Shown here piece after piece: positions 9,785 to 20,344 of a stretch of 64,000 nucleotides of DNA. The notes under the pieces were generated by a model. That model saw nothing but the letters and a program-made list of their open reading frames with translations, did not search any database and was not told the origin of the DNA. The stretch's first letter is position 1; every line of letters starts with the position of its first letter. A program made the position numbers and the translations under genes. This DNA comes from Pogostemon cablin (Eukaryota > Streptophyta > Magnoliopsida > Lamiales > Lamiaceae): positions 7,790,355 through 7,854,354 of the forward strand of contig CM042970.1 of assembly GCA_023678885.1 (NCBI GenBank), written 5' to 3'.

Positions 9785-12140
9785 TGTGTTTGTTCACCGA
9801 TTTGCGTGCACTAAAAGTGTATCCCTAAGTGTAGAGAATCAATTGCAGTTCATTGTGTGACCAAGTATAATATTGAACCCAGAGGATAATTTTAGATTCT
9901 CTAATTAATTCTATTTATGAAAATTCTAATTTAAGAAAAATCTATTTTTTAGGGAATTAATTAAAACTAAGGATGCATAAAATAATTACTAAAAATAATA
10001 AAATATGCAAATAAAAATAAGCAAGTGTTTCAAGAGAGAAGCCAAGATAGCTCTAGGAAATTCAGTTTAAATTGGTTAAATTAAATCACTAGACTTGGTA
10101 AATATCAAAATTGATCATGTAAGTATGATATTTTCTAATTTTAGTCATTTTTTAATTGTATTTCTCACTTTTGGTCCTCCGCTGTCCTTTTTTGGTCCTT
10201 TTGGTCCAAATTCAGTCATTTTTCGCATAAAGTTTATAAAATTCGTCAGAAAATTATGCGTGTGTTGCACGCACTCTAAAAATGTGTGGATTTATGGTTG
10301 CCATCGATCAATATGGGAATGTGGCATTACATATAGCTGATGGGATGGAGATGCTGAGCTTACAGCGGCTGATGGGATTTTGGAATCCATTTCAGCCATT
10401 TCTTTGCAATCCCTTCTTCCTTTCTCTCTTCTCTCTCTCTCTCTCCATTCTTACTCTTGTACCTACTCAACCCTGTAATCTCCACACACTTCTCCCATTG
10501 ATTTCTTGGGTACAAATTCTGCATAGCTTGAATGTCGTTCCACCGTTGCCGCCCATTCTTTTCCACCTCCACACCGTCAGATACTATAATACGGTGATCC
10601 AGTCTATGCTTGTCACCTTGCACCGACAGCAACCCATCTTTCCTTCCTGTATTTTTCGATAACGTCCCGCTTTTCCTCTTGAATGCCCTCCAACTGTTTG
10701 TCAGTTTGCTCCTTAAATCCAGATTATGATTTTCCGATGCCGATTTCCTCCTCTAACTCCAACTATCGAATGAAGCCCTTTTCTTCCTCAAATCACGCCC
10801 CGATTTCTCCACTACAATTTCCACTGAATTTCATCTCTTCTAGCGGATGAATTTCCACATTCCCATATTGATCGGTGGCAACCATAAATCTCCAAATTTT
10901 TAGAGCGCGTGCAATACACGCACAATTTTCCGACGAATTTTATAAACTTCCAGCGTTAAAGGACTGATTTTGGACCAAAAGGACAAAAAACGGACGCTGG
11001 AGGACCAAAAGTGAGAAATGCAATAAAAAAGGACTGAAGTTGGAAAATGCCATACTTACAGGACCAATTTTTATATTTACCCTCACTAGACAATCAGTTA
11101 CAATTCCTGCACATTTTATGAAAACAATTACTTAAATATGCTAAATCTCTTTGGTAAAGTAAAATCAACACATAAATCTGGTTTAAATCCTCATATGCAA
11201 AAGAATAATTCCTACTCACTTTCTAAGTATTTCATGCAAAATTCCATCAAAGGGTAGAATACTAGATTTCCCTTTATATGTATTTAAGAAATAAGCTTCA
11301 ATTCCCACGTAGCAATCTAAGAAACCAAATCCTATACAATGTAATTAATAAATATATCAAGTGTACAATATTAATTATTCTAATTAGTAAAAGTTATATA
11401 GTTAAATCCTCTTTACCCATAACAGATAGACAAATATAATCTCTTTATGACACAAGCAATAATCATAAATATGCATGGGTCAATGGCATACTCATGAATA
11501 AGGACAGATCATAAAACACAAAAATATAAGTCTCAATCAAAGTATTAATAAAGGAATAAACATACTGCAGAAATCTAAAACTTAGTCTAGATCATCAATT
11601 CAACAAATTCAAAACTTCAATATCCTAGAACTATCCAGAAAAGTACTAGCCCATGGTGTTACAAGCAACACTTATGGTTAAAGATGAAAACAAACCCATA
11701 GGTCTATAATTCAAAATTAAGAAAAAAAGAATAAGAATAACCCTAGATATGGCGTGATTCTCCTTTCTTTACTCCATGGTTCTGAATCTTCTCTGTTCTT
11801 CTTGTCAAGTAAGCAACACATATGAACTCTCCAATTGCGGAATGGGTGGATGGGATGGTAGAGTTTGATTTCGGTATTGTGGCAAGGAAAGGGTATGAAA
11901 TATTATGAAGAGTTATTCTTTTGTAACTCTCTAATGACTCCTTTTATAGTTGAGGGTTGATAAAATTCGGACTCCTTTTTAAAAGTGGGCTTTTTCACGA
12001 CAAAAACACGAACTAGCCAAGAAAACTACCAAATTGGGTCTGGACAGAACTCGGCACCAGTCATGCCAGCAAGCGGCATGAGTCGTGCCGTACATGGTGT
12101 GGCTGAGAAATCTCGGCAACTAGGCGGAACGCGTATTGGT
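9785..12140. repeat. Dispersed repeat, copy A (interrupted by a MULE)
   Basis: This stretch aligns with 59785-62600. Shared landmarks are AATTGCAGTTCA..GTGTGACCAAG, CAAGAGAGAAGCCAAGATAG, CTCTAGGAAATTCAGTTTAA, AAAGTACTAGCCCATGGTG and a 3' part rich in GTCGTGCC-type motifs. The right end is unclear and appears truncated relative to copy B. No protein is encoded. The class is not established; a non-autonomous LTR or Mutator-type element is possible. Copy A lacks the LINE present in copy B. Confidence 0.65.
10095..11082. mobile_element. Non-autonomous MULE with long terminal inverted repeats
   Basis: The element is 988 bases and is flanked by the 9-bp duplication TCACTAGAC (10086-10094 and 11083-11091). 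The ends GGTAAATATCAAAATTG and, on the other strand, GGTAAATATAAAAATTG begin inverted repeats of roughly 240 bases. The arms include CTCACTTTTGGTCCTCC and CCCATATTGATCG-type blocks. A 9-bp duplication with long inverted repeats defines Mutator-like elements. The inner 10330-10840 is less AT-rich and is not part of the arms; it may be captured DNA. Copy B has the intact, empty site (ATCACTAGACAATCGG near 60077). Confidence 0.85.
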
Positions 12141-12419
12141 ACGGGCGCAGTATCTGGTGAGGACACCGGATATCCAGGATCCTATTATGACCATAAACCT
12201 GGTGAGGACGGCGATAGTTGACGCATGAGAACGTACAACTGCTAAAACCCATCAAATTTGGGCTCGTGTTGTGCAATAAAAGATTTTCCCCATTCCTTCC
12301 CCCGTTCAATCCAGATTCATGTTATATCAGGTGAACTTGTTTGATGTCAACGTCGAAGCAGATGAACAGAAAAGGAGATCGATTGCATGTATAAGAATCT
12401 GAATTTCAACTTTGAAGAG
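12141..12419. other. Junction between repeat A and MULE copy 2
   Basis: A direct repeat CTGGTGAGGAC occurs at about 12153 and 12200. The segment is not recognised and may be 5' sequence of the second MULE fragment. Confidence 0.3.
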
Positions 12420-13290
12420 ATTCATAGAAGGGGTAATGTTGTTTTTGTAGCAAACTAAACAACTAGGGATGTGATGAAGGTTATTGATTATAGTGACTTG
12501 TTTGTGACACATATTCCTTTTGAAAAATCAGAGGATTTAATAAAGAATGTTCGAGATGTTGTTGAAGAGAAACAAGTGTTGGTGGTTGTGAAACGGCTTG
12601 TTTATGGTGGTGGTATGAAGAGATGGAGATTATTTTTAGGGTGTGAGCGAGGTGGTGCATACTTAGAATTCAAGGGTAAGCCTAATCAATTCAAAGAGGT
12701 CGATATTGGAAAAAAGATAATAAACAGAAAGCTAATAATGAACATGTTGGTACGAGAGAAACTAGAATGAAAAAATTAGTTGTCTGATTCTTTTTAATGG
12801 TAGGAAATTAGAGTTAGAGGGACCTTGGGAATAAAAGGTCGTGAATGATATTCATAATCATTCCATTGCAAACTATATGGAGGGACATCCATACACTGGA
12901 AGACTGAAAGATGAGGAACAAAAATATATTGTTGAAATGTCCCTACAAAATGTTCGTCCTAAGAACATTATATAGTGTTTGAGGGTTAAGTTTCCTAGGA
13001 TTATGTACACAATGAGAACTCTACATTTTTCATTCAAAACATAGAGTTGTAGATCGGTCGGGAGAACTCATATGCAGTATTTACTCGGAAAGTTAGAAGA
13101 GCATAAATACTATTGTCTCCAAAGAAAATGCGGTGAGAATGGAGATGTGAGAGATTTGTCCTTTACTCATCCTAGGAGCATTATGCTTTTCCTCAGGTGT
13201 TGTTAATGAATTGCACATACAAGACAAATGTATATAGACTACATCTCATGAAGATTGTTGGGTTGCAATAGTTTTTCAAGAGCAAGTATA
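12420..13290 (+). pseudogene. MULE transposase fragment, FAR1-related (copy 2)
   Basis: This second copy of the 8921-9780 fragment is better preserved. A 99-residue open stretch at 12471-12770 contains DYSDLFVTH, VLVVVKRLVYGGGMKRWRLF and GCERGGAYLEFKGKPN, the DNA-binding-like N-terminal region of FAR1-type MULE proteins. Further frames hold NYMEGHPYTGRLKDEEQ, LQNVRPKNI, LRVKFPR, LEEHKYYCLQRKCGENGDV and NCTYKTNVYRLHLMKIVG, which leads into the DDE catalytic domain. Frameshifts and a short deletion interrupt it, and the catalytic core is missing. Two copies ending at the same point suggest a duplication or two related insertions. Confidence 0.7.
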
Positions 13291-13372
13291 GTGTGAACAT
13301 TAGTCATGATGTGCATGGCTTAATCAGAACTAATGTGTAAGCATGGTATCCAACGATCTATTAACACCCTCA

Positions 13373-13980
13373 TCAATTGGGTAGAGTTGAGATCTGCTCG
13401 TATGAATCGGCTCCACCTGGTGCCCCTTCATCGACACCAGCACCTATGTTGTTCTCCGGATTTTGAACAATTGGGTGGTCCTTTCTTATGAACCACTCCA
13501 TGTAATCTTGATCGTACACCCACAAAGAACAAGACAATCTCCCAAGTTGGTCGTGCGGCGGAACATACTGATCCCAGAAGTTGAAATAATTAATGCGCAC
13601 ATCACATGAAATCAAGCTCTTTGTATTAATCCACAACGGATAACCCTTGTGCTATCGGTATCCATGGGATTGTCATCTTTTCGGCTTATAAAAAGAACTT
13701 ATCTCAAGATGCCATCGCTCAATACGTGTAAGGATGAGGTCCTTGTTGGGATTCTTATATGAGATTATCGACATTCGAATAAAGCATTTTCTTCTAAATA
13801 ACATTCTCCAAGCACGCGTGTTATCATAAGGCTCGAAATGCCCCTCAACCAGTTGTGTATTTTAATAACCTGTCTTTCAGCTCCATGTTATATATCTACA
13901 TGCTTCTCGAAATGGAAAAAAGCACCCTGGAGGCATCAACATCGAATCAGAGTCATCTGAACACTCTTCAACCTTCTCTC
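13373..13980 (-). pseudogene. Plant mobile domain (PMD)-like fragment
   Basis: The minus strand encodes an 87-residue open stretch (13636-13373) with YFNFWDQYVPPHD, QDYMEWFIRKDHPIVQNP and an acidic/Gly-rich tail. Upstream frames (13900-13650) contain TRAWRMLFRRNAFIRMS and LTRIERWHLE. The W-x5-D and YMEWF patterns resemble the end of plant mobile domain proteins (MAIN/serine-threonine phosphatase 7 long-form homologues), which are known to travel with MULEs. Several stops break it. It lies next to a MULE fragment but on the opposite strand. The assignment is tentative. Confidence 0.35.
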
Positions 13981-14259
13981 TAGTCTCCTCTTCTTCATCA
14001 ACCTTTCCATCCTCCTATTCACTGTAGTCTCTTTCATCATATTCAACTTGGAGTTCCGGTTCATATAATATACGAGGAACAATTTGCTTACGTGGGGTAC
14101 AACTTTTTGTCGTTGTGCTTCTTTAAATTCTTGTTGATGTTGGCGTCTATTTGATTTAGTATCGGGTTTCCAATGCATGTATGTATCAATAAAAAAATGA
14201 AACAAGTTATAGAATGTATTTACACCGGTAAAAAGACCCAAAAGGAAAAAATATGCTAC

Positions 14260-14405
14260 TGTTCGGCTGATGATGGACGTTAGAGCAAGTACTGTTCCAC
14301 CAATGCTGGTCGAGAACAAGAAAAATGTTAGTCCGATGTTGGACACGTGAGTATTGGACGTTCGACCAGCACCAACCAAAAATACTAGATCATTAGACCA
14401 GTACT
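14260..14405. repeat. Cluster of TTCGACCAGC-like motifs (right side)
   Basis: GCTGGTCGAGAACA, GTTAGTCCGATGTTGGAC and TTCGACCAGCACC occur here. They resemble the motifs at 8.73-8.87 kb, and the cluster continues at 15.42 kb beyond the inserted hAT element. Confidence 0.35.
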
Positions 14406-14496
14406 AGCTGAACCAGTGGCGGACCTACACTAGACCAAGAGGCATGAAAAATTGAAAATTATTACCATATATGTAATAATATTCCCTAATTCATAA

Positions 14497-14560
14497 CCTT
14501 GGCCCAACGGTAGAGCAACGCATCTACTTACCTAAGGGGTATAGAGTTCGATTCCCATAT
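14497..14560 (+). other. tRNA-like segment with pol III A- and B-box matches
   Basis: TTGGCCCAACGGTAGAGCA (from 14499) resembles an A box, and GTTCGATTCCC (14546-14556) matches the B-box consensus at a tRNA-like distance. No full cloverleaf was closed by eye, so it is called a tRNA-derived relic or SINE head within the hAT element, not a tRNA gene. Confidence 0.45.
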
Positions 14561-14606
14561 TTGTTCCTTTTTTCGTTTTGTTTTTCTTTACATTTCAATA
14601 ATTTTA

Positions 14607-14907
14607 GGGTAAATTACCAAAACCCCCTCGAGATTTGTCCAAATTACCAAATAAATCCGTGGTTTGAAAAATTATCAATTACCTCCTTTAAAAAATATTT
14701 TTTAAAAAAAATAGTGAAATTTAAAAATACAATGTTAAATATATGGGTCTTAATGTCATTTCCATCCTTCTTTATTTTAAGAAAAAATATATTTTTATTA
14801 ATGTTCAAATAAAAAACAAGTTAAAGGGGATAATTGATAATTTTTCAAATCACGGGGTTTATTTAGTAGCTTGGACAAATCTCGAGGGAGGTTTTGGTAA
14901 TTTACCC
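14607..14907. mobile_element. MULE-type MITE with 9-bp target duplication
   Basis: The 301-base element is flanked by ATAATTTTA on both sides (14598-14606 and 14908-14916). Both ends start GGGTAAATTACCAAAACC on opposite strands, and the inverted arms, about 85 bases long, continue through CTCGAGATTTGTCC. It lies inside the hAT element. Confidence 0.85.
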
Positions 14908-15415
14908 ATAATTTTATTCTCCTTATTCTTCTCTTGTTAAATTTCATGCATTTCTTTTTCTCCTCTCTCTTTCTTCTTAATTTTCCCTTTTTTCTTTTTT
15001 ATTAGCTAGTTCCAATAATATTTATAGTGTTACATTTTAAATTTTATCTCATGTGTATATTTTATTATAAATTTTCTCATTCCTATTCTTTTGTTAAATT
15101 GTTAATTTTATTTTTAATAATAATTCTTGTAGTATTTTTCTTATTCAATTTATGTATATATTACAATACTGTAAAAGTATTTCTTCCAAAAGGTTCATAT
15201 AATTAATTACATGCACTTCAATTGTTTATATCCCGTTATTCTTAGGATTTAATTTTTATTTTTAGGATTTACAATATTTAAGTGTATAATTATTGTTAAA
15301 ATTCATAAGTACAAAGGTTTTATGTACACCATGTTTTATAGGAGACAAATTTTATAACACATTAAAAAATCGGGCTCCCCTGTTCAAAATTTCTGCATCC
15401 GCCACTGAGCTGAAC

Positions 15416-15510
15416 AAACCTAGATCATTCGACTAACATCAGCCGAACATAAGTAGATTGTTCGACTACCCTTGGACAAACAATGGGAAATCCGGCGTCC
15501 AACTAGGGGC
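15416..15510. repeat. Continuation of the TTCGAC motif cluster
   Basis: TTCGACTAACATCAGCCGAAC and TTCGACTACCC follow the hAT element, so the cluster interrupted at 14413 resumes here. Confidence 0.35.
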
Positions 15511-16439
15511 CAGACACCTACGCTTGATTCAACACAATGCCATGTTTAATCACAATGACCCAACATCTAAATCACCCTATTTCAGTTTAAAATAATGTAG
15601 TTTAAGTGTTTACACCTAAATTAAACAATATAACTTCACTATTATACCTTAAACTATTCGTCGAAATAGAATTCTGTCACCCATTACGATGTTTCTTGGT
15701 TACCTTCCTCTCTTGTTCTCTGAAGACGTACCAAATTTCCAAAGGGTGGAGAGTTCTTCTCCTTTTCTTCTTTGAATATATGATAGAGATGGGCATATGA
15801 GGTTAGTGGGGGTATGAAGTTAGTGGTGGTAGCGCATGAGGTTAGTGTATATTTGGGTAAGGCTAATATTACTATGCGTGCACCCACTTTTATAAACATA
15901 TACAATTATGAACAAAAATATATACAATTATGAACAAAAATGTATACACTTTGTTAGTGAATTTTTTGTTAGTTTTTTTAATAAAAAATTGAGTGTAAAA
16001 AAATACAATTATTAAAAAAATGTATACACTATTGAATAAAAAGTTATACATATAAGGATGCTAGTCTTTTTAATGAAAATTGAGTGTGAAAAAAATATAC
16101 ATTTATTAAAAAACGTGTATACAATATAGAAAAAAAATTATACATATATGAGTGCATCAGATATCAACTCGTTGGATAATGTTTAAATGAATTTTGGTGG
16201 GTGTAATTTAGGGTATACATGTCTTTTAAAGGTAGGTGTATTTATAATTATAAAATTTATTAATTAGTTTATACATGGTGTGTGTATTGAGAAATTAGTA
16301 TACGAGGGAAAGAGAGGAAGAAGATTATATCGCAGCCTTAATAAAAATTGAGACACGAGAAATATGGGCTTCCAAAGACCAAATCAGCTTTCAAAGACCA
16401 CCTGACTCATTTCGAGAATCCAAGAAGCTATGAAGAATG
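15511..16439. other. Intergenic sequence with a degenerate tandem pair
   Basis: Two diverged units of about 100 bases (around 15950-16050 and 16070-16150) share AAAATTGAGTGT, AAAAATACA and TTATACATAT. No gene is recognised. Confidence 0.4.
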
Positions 16440-16467
16440 AGGAGGAGGCCCAGTGGTGATTAAGACA

Positions 16468-16636
16468 TGGGCCCATGGCCCATTTGCAATCGTATTCAAC
16501 TTAATTCTTTGAATTAACTTAAGAATTGGGTATGAGTATGACCCACTTCAGTTTAATGAGTGTTTTTGTGCTTTAGTTTAAGAATTGGGCCCAGCTACCT
16601 GAAGCCCATCCTTCATTAATTAGCTAGCCCGGCCCA
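16468..16636. promoter_or_regulatory. Orphan cluster of GGGCCCA/GCCCA motifs
   Basis: TGGGCCCATGGCCCA (16468-16482), TGGGCCCA (16586-16593), GCCCATC (about 16604) and GGCCCAATT (about 16631) are packed here. Such TGGGCY clusters are typical of plant housekeeping promoters, yet no gene is found on either side. It may be a promoter left from a lost gene or a transposon promoter. Confidence 0.3.
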
Positions 16637-16990
16637 ATTGTTAAATTATCCAATTCATATGATTAAATGAACTAGGTAGCGTGGGTCTCTAAAAGGAGCT
16701 CTAAGCACCATAGAGAGTCTTCGCTGAATAACTCATCCCAAAATAAACTTCACACTTTTCGTCACACATTAAATTTCACCACAAAAAAAAAATGAAACAT
16801 CACATCAGTCTCACCCCTAAAAATACATCTTAATTACAAATTTACCACTCTCACCTAACACACATAATATACTTTATAATTTATTTATCACCTAAAAATA
16901 TTATATTACCCTCCAAAAGTCAATAAAATTGGTTAAAAAGCAACATTTTTTAAGCTATGTGTCTATGTTAAGGAAAATAATTAGCATATA

Positions 16991-17205
16991 TTCCCTCTGT
17001 CCCCTTCAAAGAGGGTATTTTTTCTATTTTGTGCGTCCTACCCAAAGAGTCCGCCCTTTTTTTTTAAAAAAACTGGGACCCATACACACCCAAAATATGA
17101 GACTCACACTCCTACTAATACAACTACTCAATACACATTAAATAATAATACACTTTAATCCACGTGCAAAAACTGAAAGACACTCTTGTTGTAGGATGGA
17201 TAGAG
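16991..17205. mobile_element. Stowaway-type MITE
   Basis: Starts TTCCCTCTGTCC after TA and ends AGGATGGATAGAG before TA. The internal CACGTGCAAAAACTGAAAG box is near the right end. Confidence 0.75.
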
Positions 17206-18039
17206 TATTATTTTGTTTGTGATGTATATCTTTTCCATGTATAGATTGATTTGGTCATGTAATCAAGGATTTTCTTGTTGTAATTTTGTATTATTTATAT
17301 GGGCAATAACATCATAATATTCACACGGTCAAATTATCTTCCTATCTCACTCTTTTAATCTACGGTGAAGTTTATTATAGGATAGAGGAGTTCTTTTACT
17401 TCCCCTATTTAGAAGGTTTTTTTTTCTTCGTTATGTAATTTCGTTATGTTAGTTTAGATGAAGAAGAACTTTATACGGTTAATTCTTTCCACTTTTTAAA
17501 TACATTCTATTTCTTTATAATCTATCTATCTGCTTGACTTATTTATTTGATATTGAATTAATTTTGTGATATTTGTTTAATTGTATTCTCTTTAAGATGA
17601 TGTGAACTTAACAACAAACTAAAATGGAAAGTAGAAAGTTGAGCCCAGACAAAGTAGCAAGTACATTAATTAATACTATTGATATTTAAATTAAATTGAA
17701 TACCCATTAAAAATTTTTTTTAAAGAATACTCTGACTAATTGAAATAAATATCTTATTAAAATAAAAATATAAATAGATTACAAAATCTTGTATGTAATA
17801 TTGCTACTATTTTATTAATAATGAAAAAAAAAAGATATTTTAGAGTTTAGAATTTATTTATTTTTATAACTTGTGTTGATGCAAAATTATATTTAATTTA
17901 AATTTTAAAAGCAAGTGAGATCGTCTTATACGTAATACCATATTTTATTTGTTCTTAGTTACTTACGTATTATTTTATTAAAAATATTAAAACTTTTTTA
18001 GCGTAGTATATGAATTATTCATGATATAATTCAATTGAA
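17206..18039. other. Intergenic AT-rich sequence
   Basis: No gene, array or delimited element is recognised. Confidence 0.5.
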
Positions 18040-18170
18040 GCCCCCAGGGCATAGCTCGAGTGGTAGATGGGAGAGTGGAAAGACTTTCTAACTGAAGTTG
18101 CTTGCTGTATGATGAGATTTGAATCCTACTTTTGGCATAAATTTGGCCCTTACAAGCACAATACTCAATA
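18040..18170 (+). mobile_element. SINE fragment (same family as 58952-59196)
   Basis: GCCCCCAGGGCATAGCTCGAGTGG carries an A-box-like core, and GATTTGAATCCTAC is a B-box-like core. It matches the reverse strand of the full SINE at 59 kb from its 5' end, through AAAGACTTTCTAACTGA, for about 130 bases, and is then lost. Confidence 0.65.
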
Positions 18171-18181
18171 TACTATATCAC

Positions 18182-18265
18182 ATCGTTTTTTTTAACTGTT
18201 GCTTGCACTTGAGTTCACATCACATCTTTTTTAACTGTTGCTTGCACTTGAGTTCAGATCACATC
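18182..18265. repeat. Direct tandem pair, about 38 bases
   Basis: TTTTTTAACTGTTGCTTGCA with CTTGAGTTCA(C/G)ATCACATC follows twice in a row. Confidence 0.75.
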
Positions 18266-18917
18266 TTAATTTTATCAAAGTAATTCTTTAGTGTAAGAAA
18301 AATTACTAATTAAAGTGATAAACTATTATACATTTTAAAACGCAAATGGAAAGAAAGAGAAAGTCATATGCATATATACACTTTTATTTTAAAAAAAAGG
18401 ACAATAATTAAAATTGATTACTTTATTTAATTATAAAATATTTGATATTTATCATAAATAAACTATCAAATTAATTCATTAAAATGTGCTAATTCTATAA
18501 TAATTCATTATGGATGTTTCACACTTTACATAAATAATCAAATCAATCAATTAATATTTCAATAATCATATAAGAAATTGAACACATCACATTAATTTAA
18601 AAATCTCCAAATACATCTTAATTTTAAACTTTACAACTCTACTGACATATTTTATAATTTATTATTTACCTAAAAAGATTGAGTTACACAAAACAATTAA
18701 TAGACATAGTCAGACTCTGAAAATCGAAAATCCATATGCACAATATCGCTGTAAATTAATATTTAAGGAATAAAGAATGAATTCAAGACTAAATTAGTGA
18801 AAAAAAAAAAAAAAACAATGACATTGTAATGTAAGAAATCATTATTATTATTTTTAGCATAATAGAGTGCAATTTAATTATAAAAAAAATGTAAGATCAA
18901 GTTAATTTAGAATTATT

Positions 18918-18923
<6 letters not shown>
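18266..18923. other. Intergenic AT-rich sequence
   Basis: Nothing recognised. Confidence 0.5.

Positions 18924-18990
<67 letters not shown>
18924..18990. repeat. (AT)n microsatellite
   Basis: An uninterrupted AT dinucleotide run of more than 30 units. Confidence 0.95.
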
Positions 18991-18994
<4 letters not shown>

Positions 18995-19890
18995 TTTGTT
19001 ACTCCCTTCTGAATCGTAATTCAGATTCAAGTTGGTTCAGTGAGCGTCACAATTAACTTTCACTCTTTCTAGTATACTTTAGTCTGTCTCAATACACTCC
19101 TCACAATCTAAAAACGGTAAAAATTTAAAAATAAATAACTTTTTATTACGTCATATTTTTAAAAATGTCACTTTCACTTAACTCACATGACTTATTTTAT
19201 TATTTCTTAATTTAATAACTAAAAATACAACATTACCCCTGAAAATCAATAAAGTTGATCATAAAAACAATTTTTTTAAAACTCTGTATTTATCGTAATA
19301 ATGAAGTAAGCCATGACGAAGGAAGTAATAGATAATTTTATATTTATTATGTTATACAGTAACATTAAAAAAAAGTCAAGATTCCTTTAAAAGATAACAT
19401 ATATTAACTTTTATACATAATAATTGTTTATCGTACTATCAAAAATCAAAATGTTATAATTTCTTATAAACTTTTTATATTGATGAAAGAAATTGTCTAG
19501 CTATTAAAAACAATCTCAATAATTAATGTTGAATAATTATATAACACTAATTATTTAATTATAAAAATTAGAAGTAATAATTAAATGATCAATTTCATAG
19601 TATATAACTGGGAACGTGTATATGAATTTGTCAAAAGAACACGAATTAATAGGGTTAATATTTTAACATTGAAATAATATTATCTAATTAATAAGTACTT
19701 AGGTTAAAAAACTTGGATGAAATCTAAAATATTTAGCGTAAATGATAAAATAAGCTAGCTATCTTTATAATAATCAATATGAATTATAAAACCAATAAAC
19801 TATTAAATAATGTAGTTTAAACTCAAAGTAAAAATGCCCTGAACTTCATATCCGTCCCACATGTTTCATCAATCAGTCTCAACTTAATCC
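18991..19890. other. Intergenic AT-rich sequence
   Basis: No gene or delimited element is recognised. Confidence 0.5.
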
Positions 19891-19900
19891 AATATTAAAT

Positions 19901-20334
19901 GGAAAATTCCACTTTTGGCTTCGTACTATAGTATCATATATTTTTTGTCTCTAACCTGCAATTTTGGTTCGTGCAGTTAAATCCAAAAAATAAAACTAAT
20001 TAAAGAGTAAGAACACTAATTTCCATCCAAAAATAAAAAAAACAGGGATCAAAATTGCAATTTTTGGAAGAAAAAAAAATTGAAAACAAAAAATGAAATG
20101 AGATTTCTAGCAGGACCAAAAAAGCAATTATTAGTTTTTGTCTCTAACATGCAATTTTGGTTCATGCAGTTAAATCTAAAAAAATAAAACTAAATACAAA
20201 GTAAAAACATTAAATGGTTTCCATCCAAAAATTAAAAGTAAGGACCAAAATTGCAATTTTTGAAAGAAAAAAAAAAGTTAGAAACAAAATATAAAATGAG
20301 ACTGCTCATTCGGAACCAAAAGTGCATTTATCCC
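19901..20334. mobile_element. MULE-type MITE with internal tandem duplication
   Basis: The ends CACTTTTGGCTTCG and, inverted, CACTTTTGGTTCCG are similar. The flanks AATATTAAAT and AATATAAAT are a likely imperfect target duplication. The inside holds two tandem units of roughly 190 bases, each beginning TTTTTGTCTCTAAC and containing GCAATTTTGGTTC(G/A)TGCAG. No coding capacity. Confidence 0.55.
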
Positions 20335-20344
20335 AATATAAATC

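Larger units (their letters stand above)
14414..15407. mobile_element. Non-autonomous hAT element
   Basis: The 994-base element starts CAGTGGCGGA and ends TCCGCCACTG, a perfect 10-bp terminal inverted repeat. It is flanked by the 8-bp duplication AGCTGAAC (14406-14413 and 15408-15415). An 8-bp duplication with short inverted ends marks the hAT superfamily. It has no transposase. It contains a tRNA-like segment and a MULE-type MITE, and it splits a subterminal motif cluster. Confidence 0.88.

Noticed and set aside
10282..10662. Plus-strand frame of 126 codons
   Set aside because: It starts in a MULE inverted arm and runs through a CT-rich tract giving Ser/Leu runs; treated as possible captured DNA only.
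9785..12140. Calling repeats A and B an LTR retrotransposon
   Set aside because: No paired LTRs, primer-binding site or coding domains were seen, and the 7-bp flank of copy B does not fit the usual 5 bp.
14497..14560. Functional tRNA gene
   Set aside because: A- and B-box-like matches exist, but no full cloverleaf with an anticodon arm could be closed, and it sits within a hAT element.
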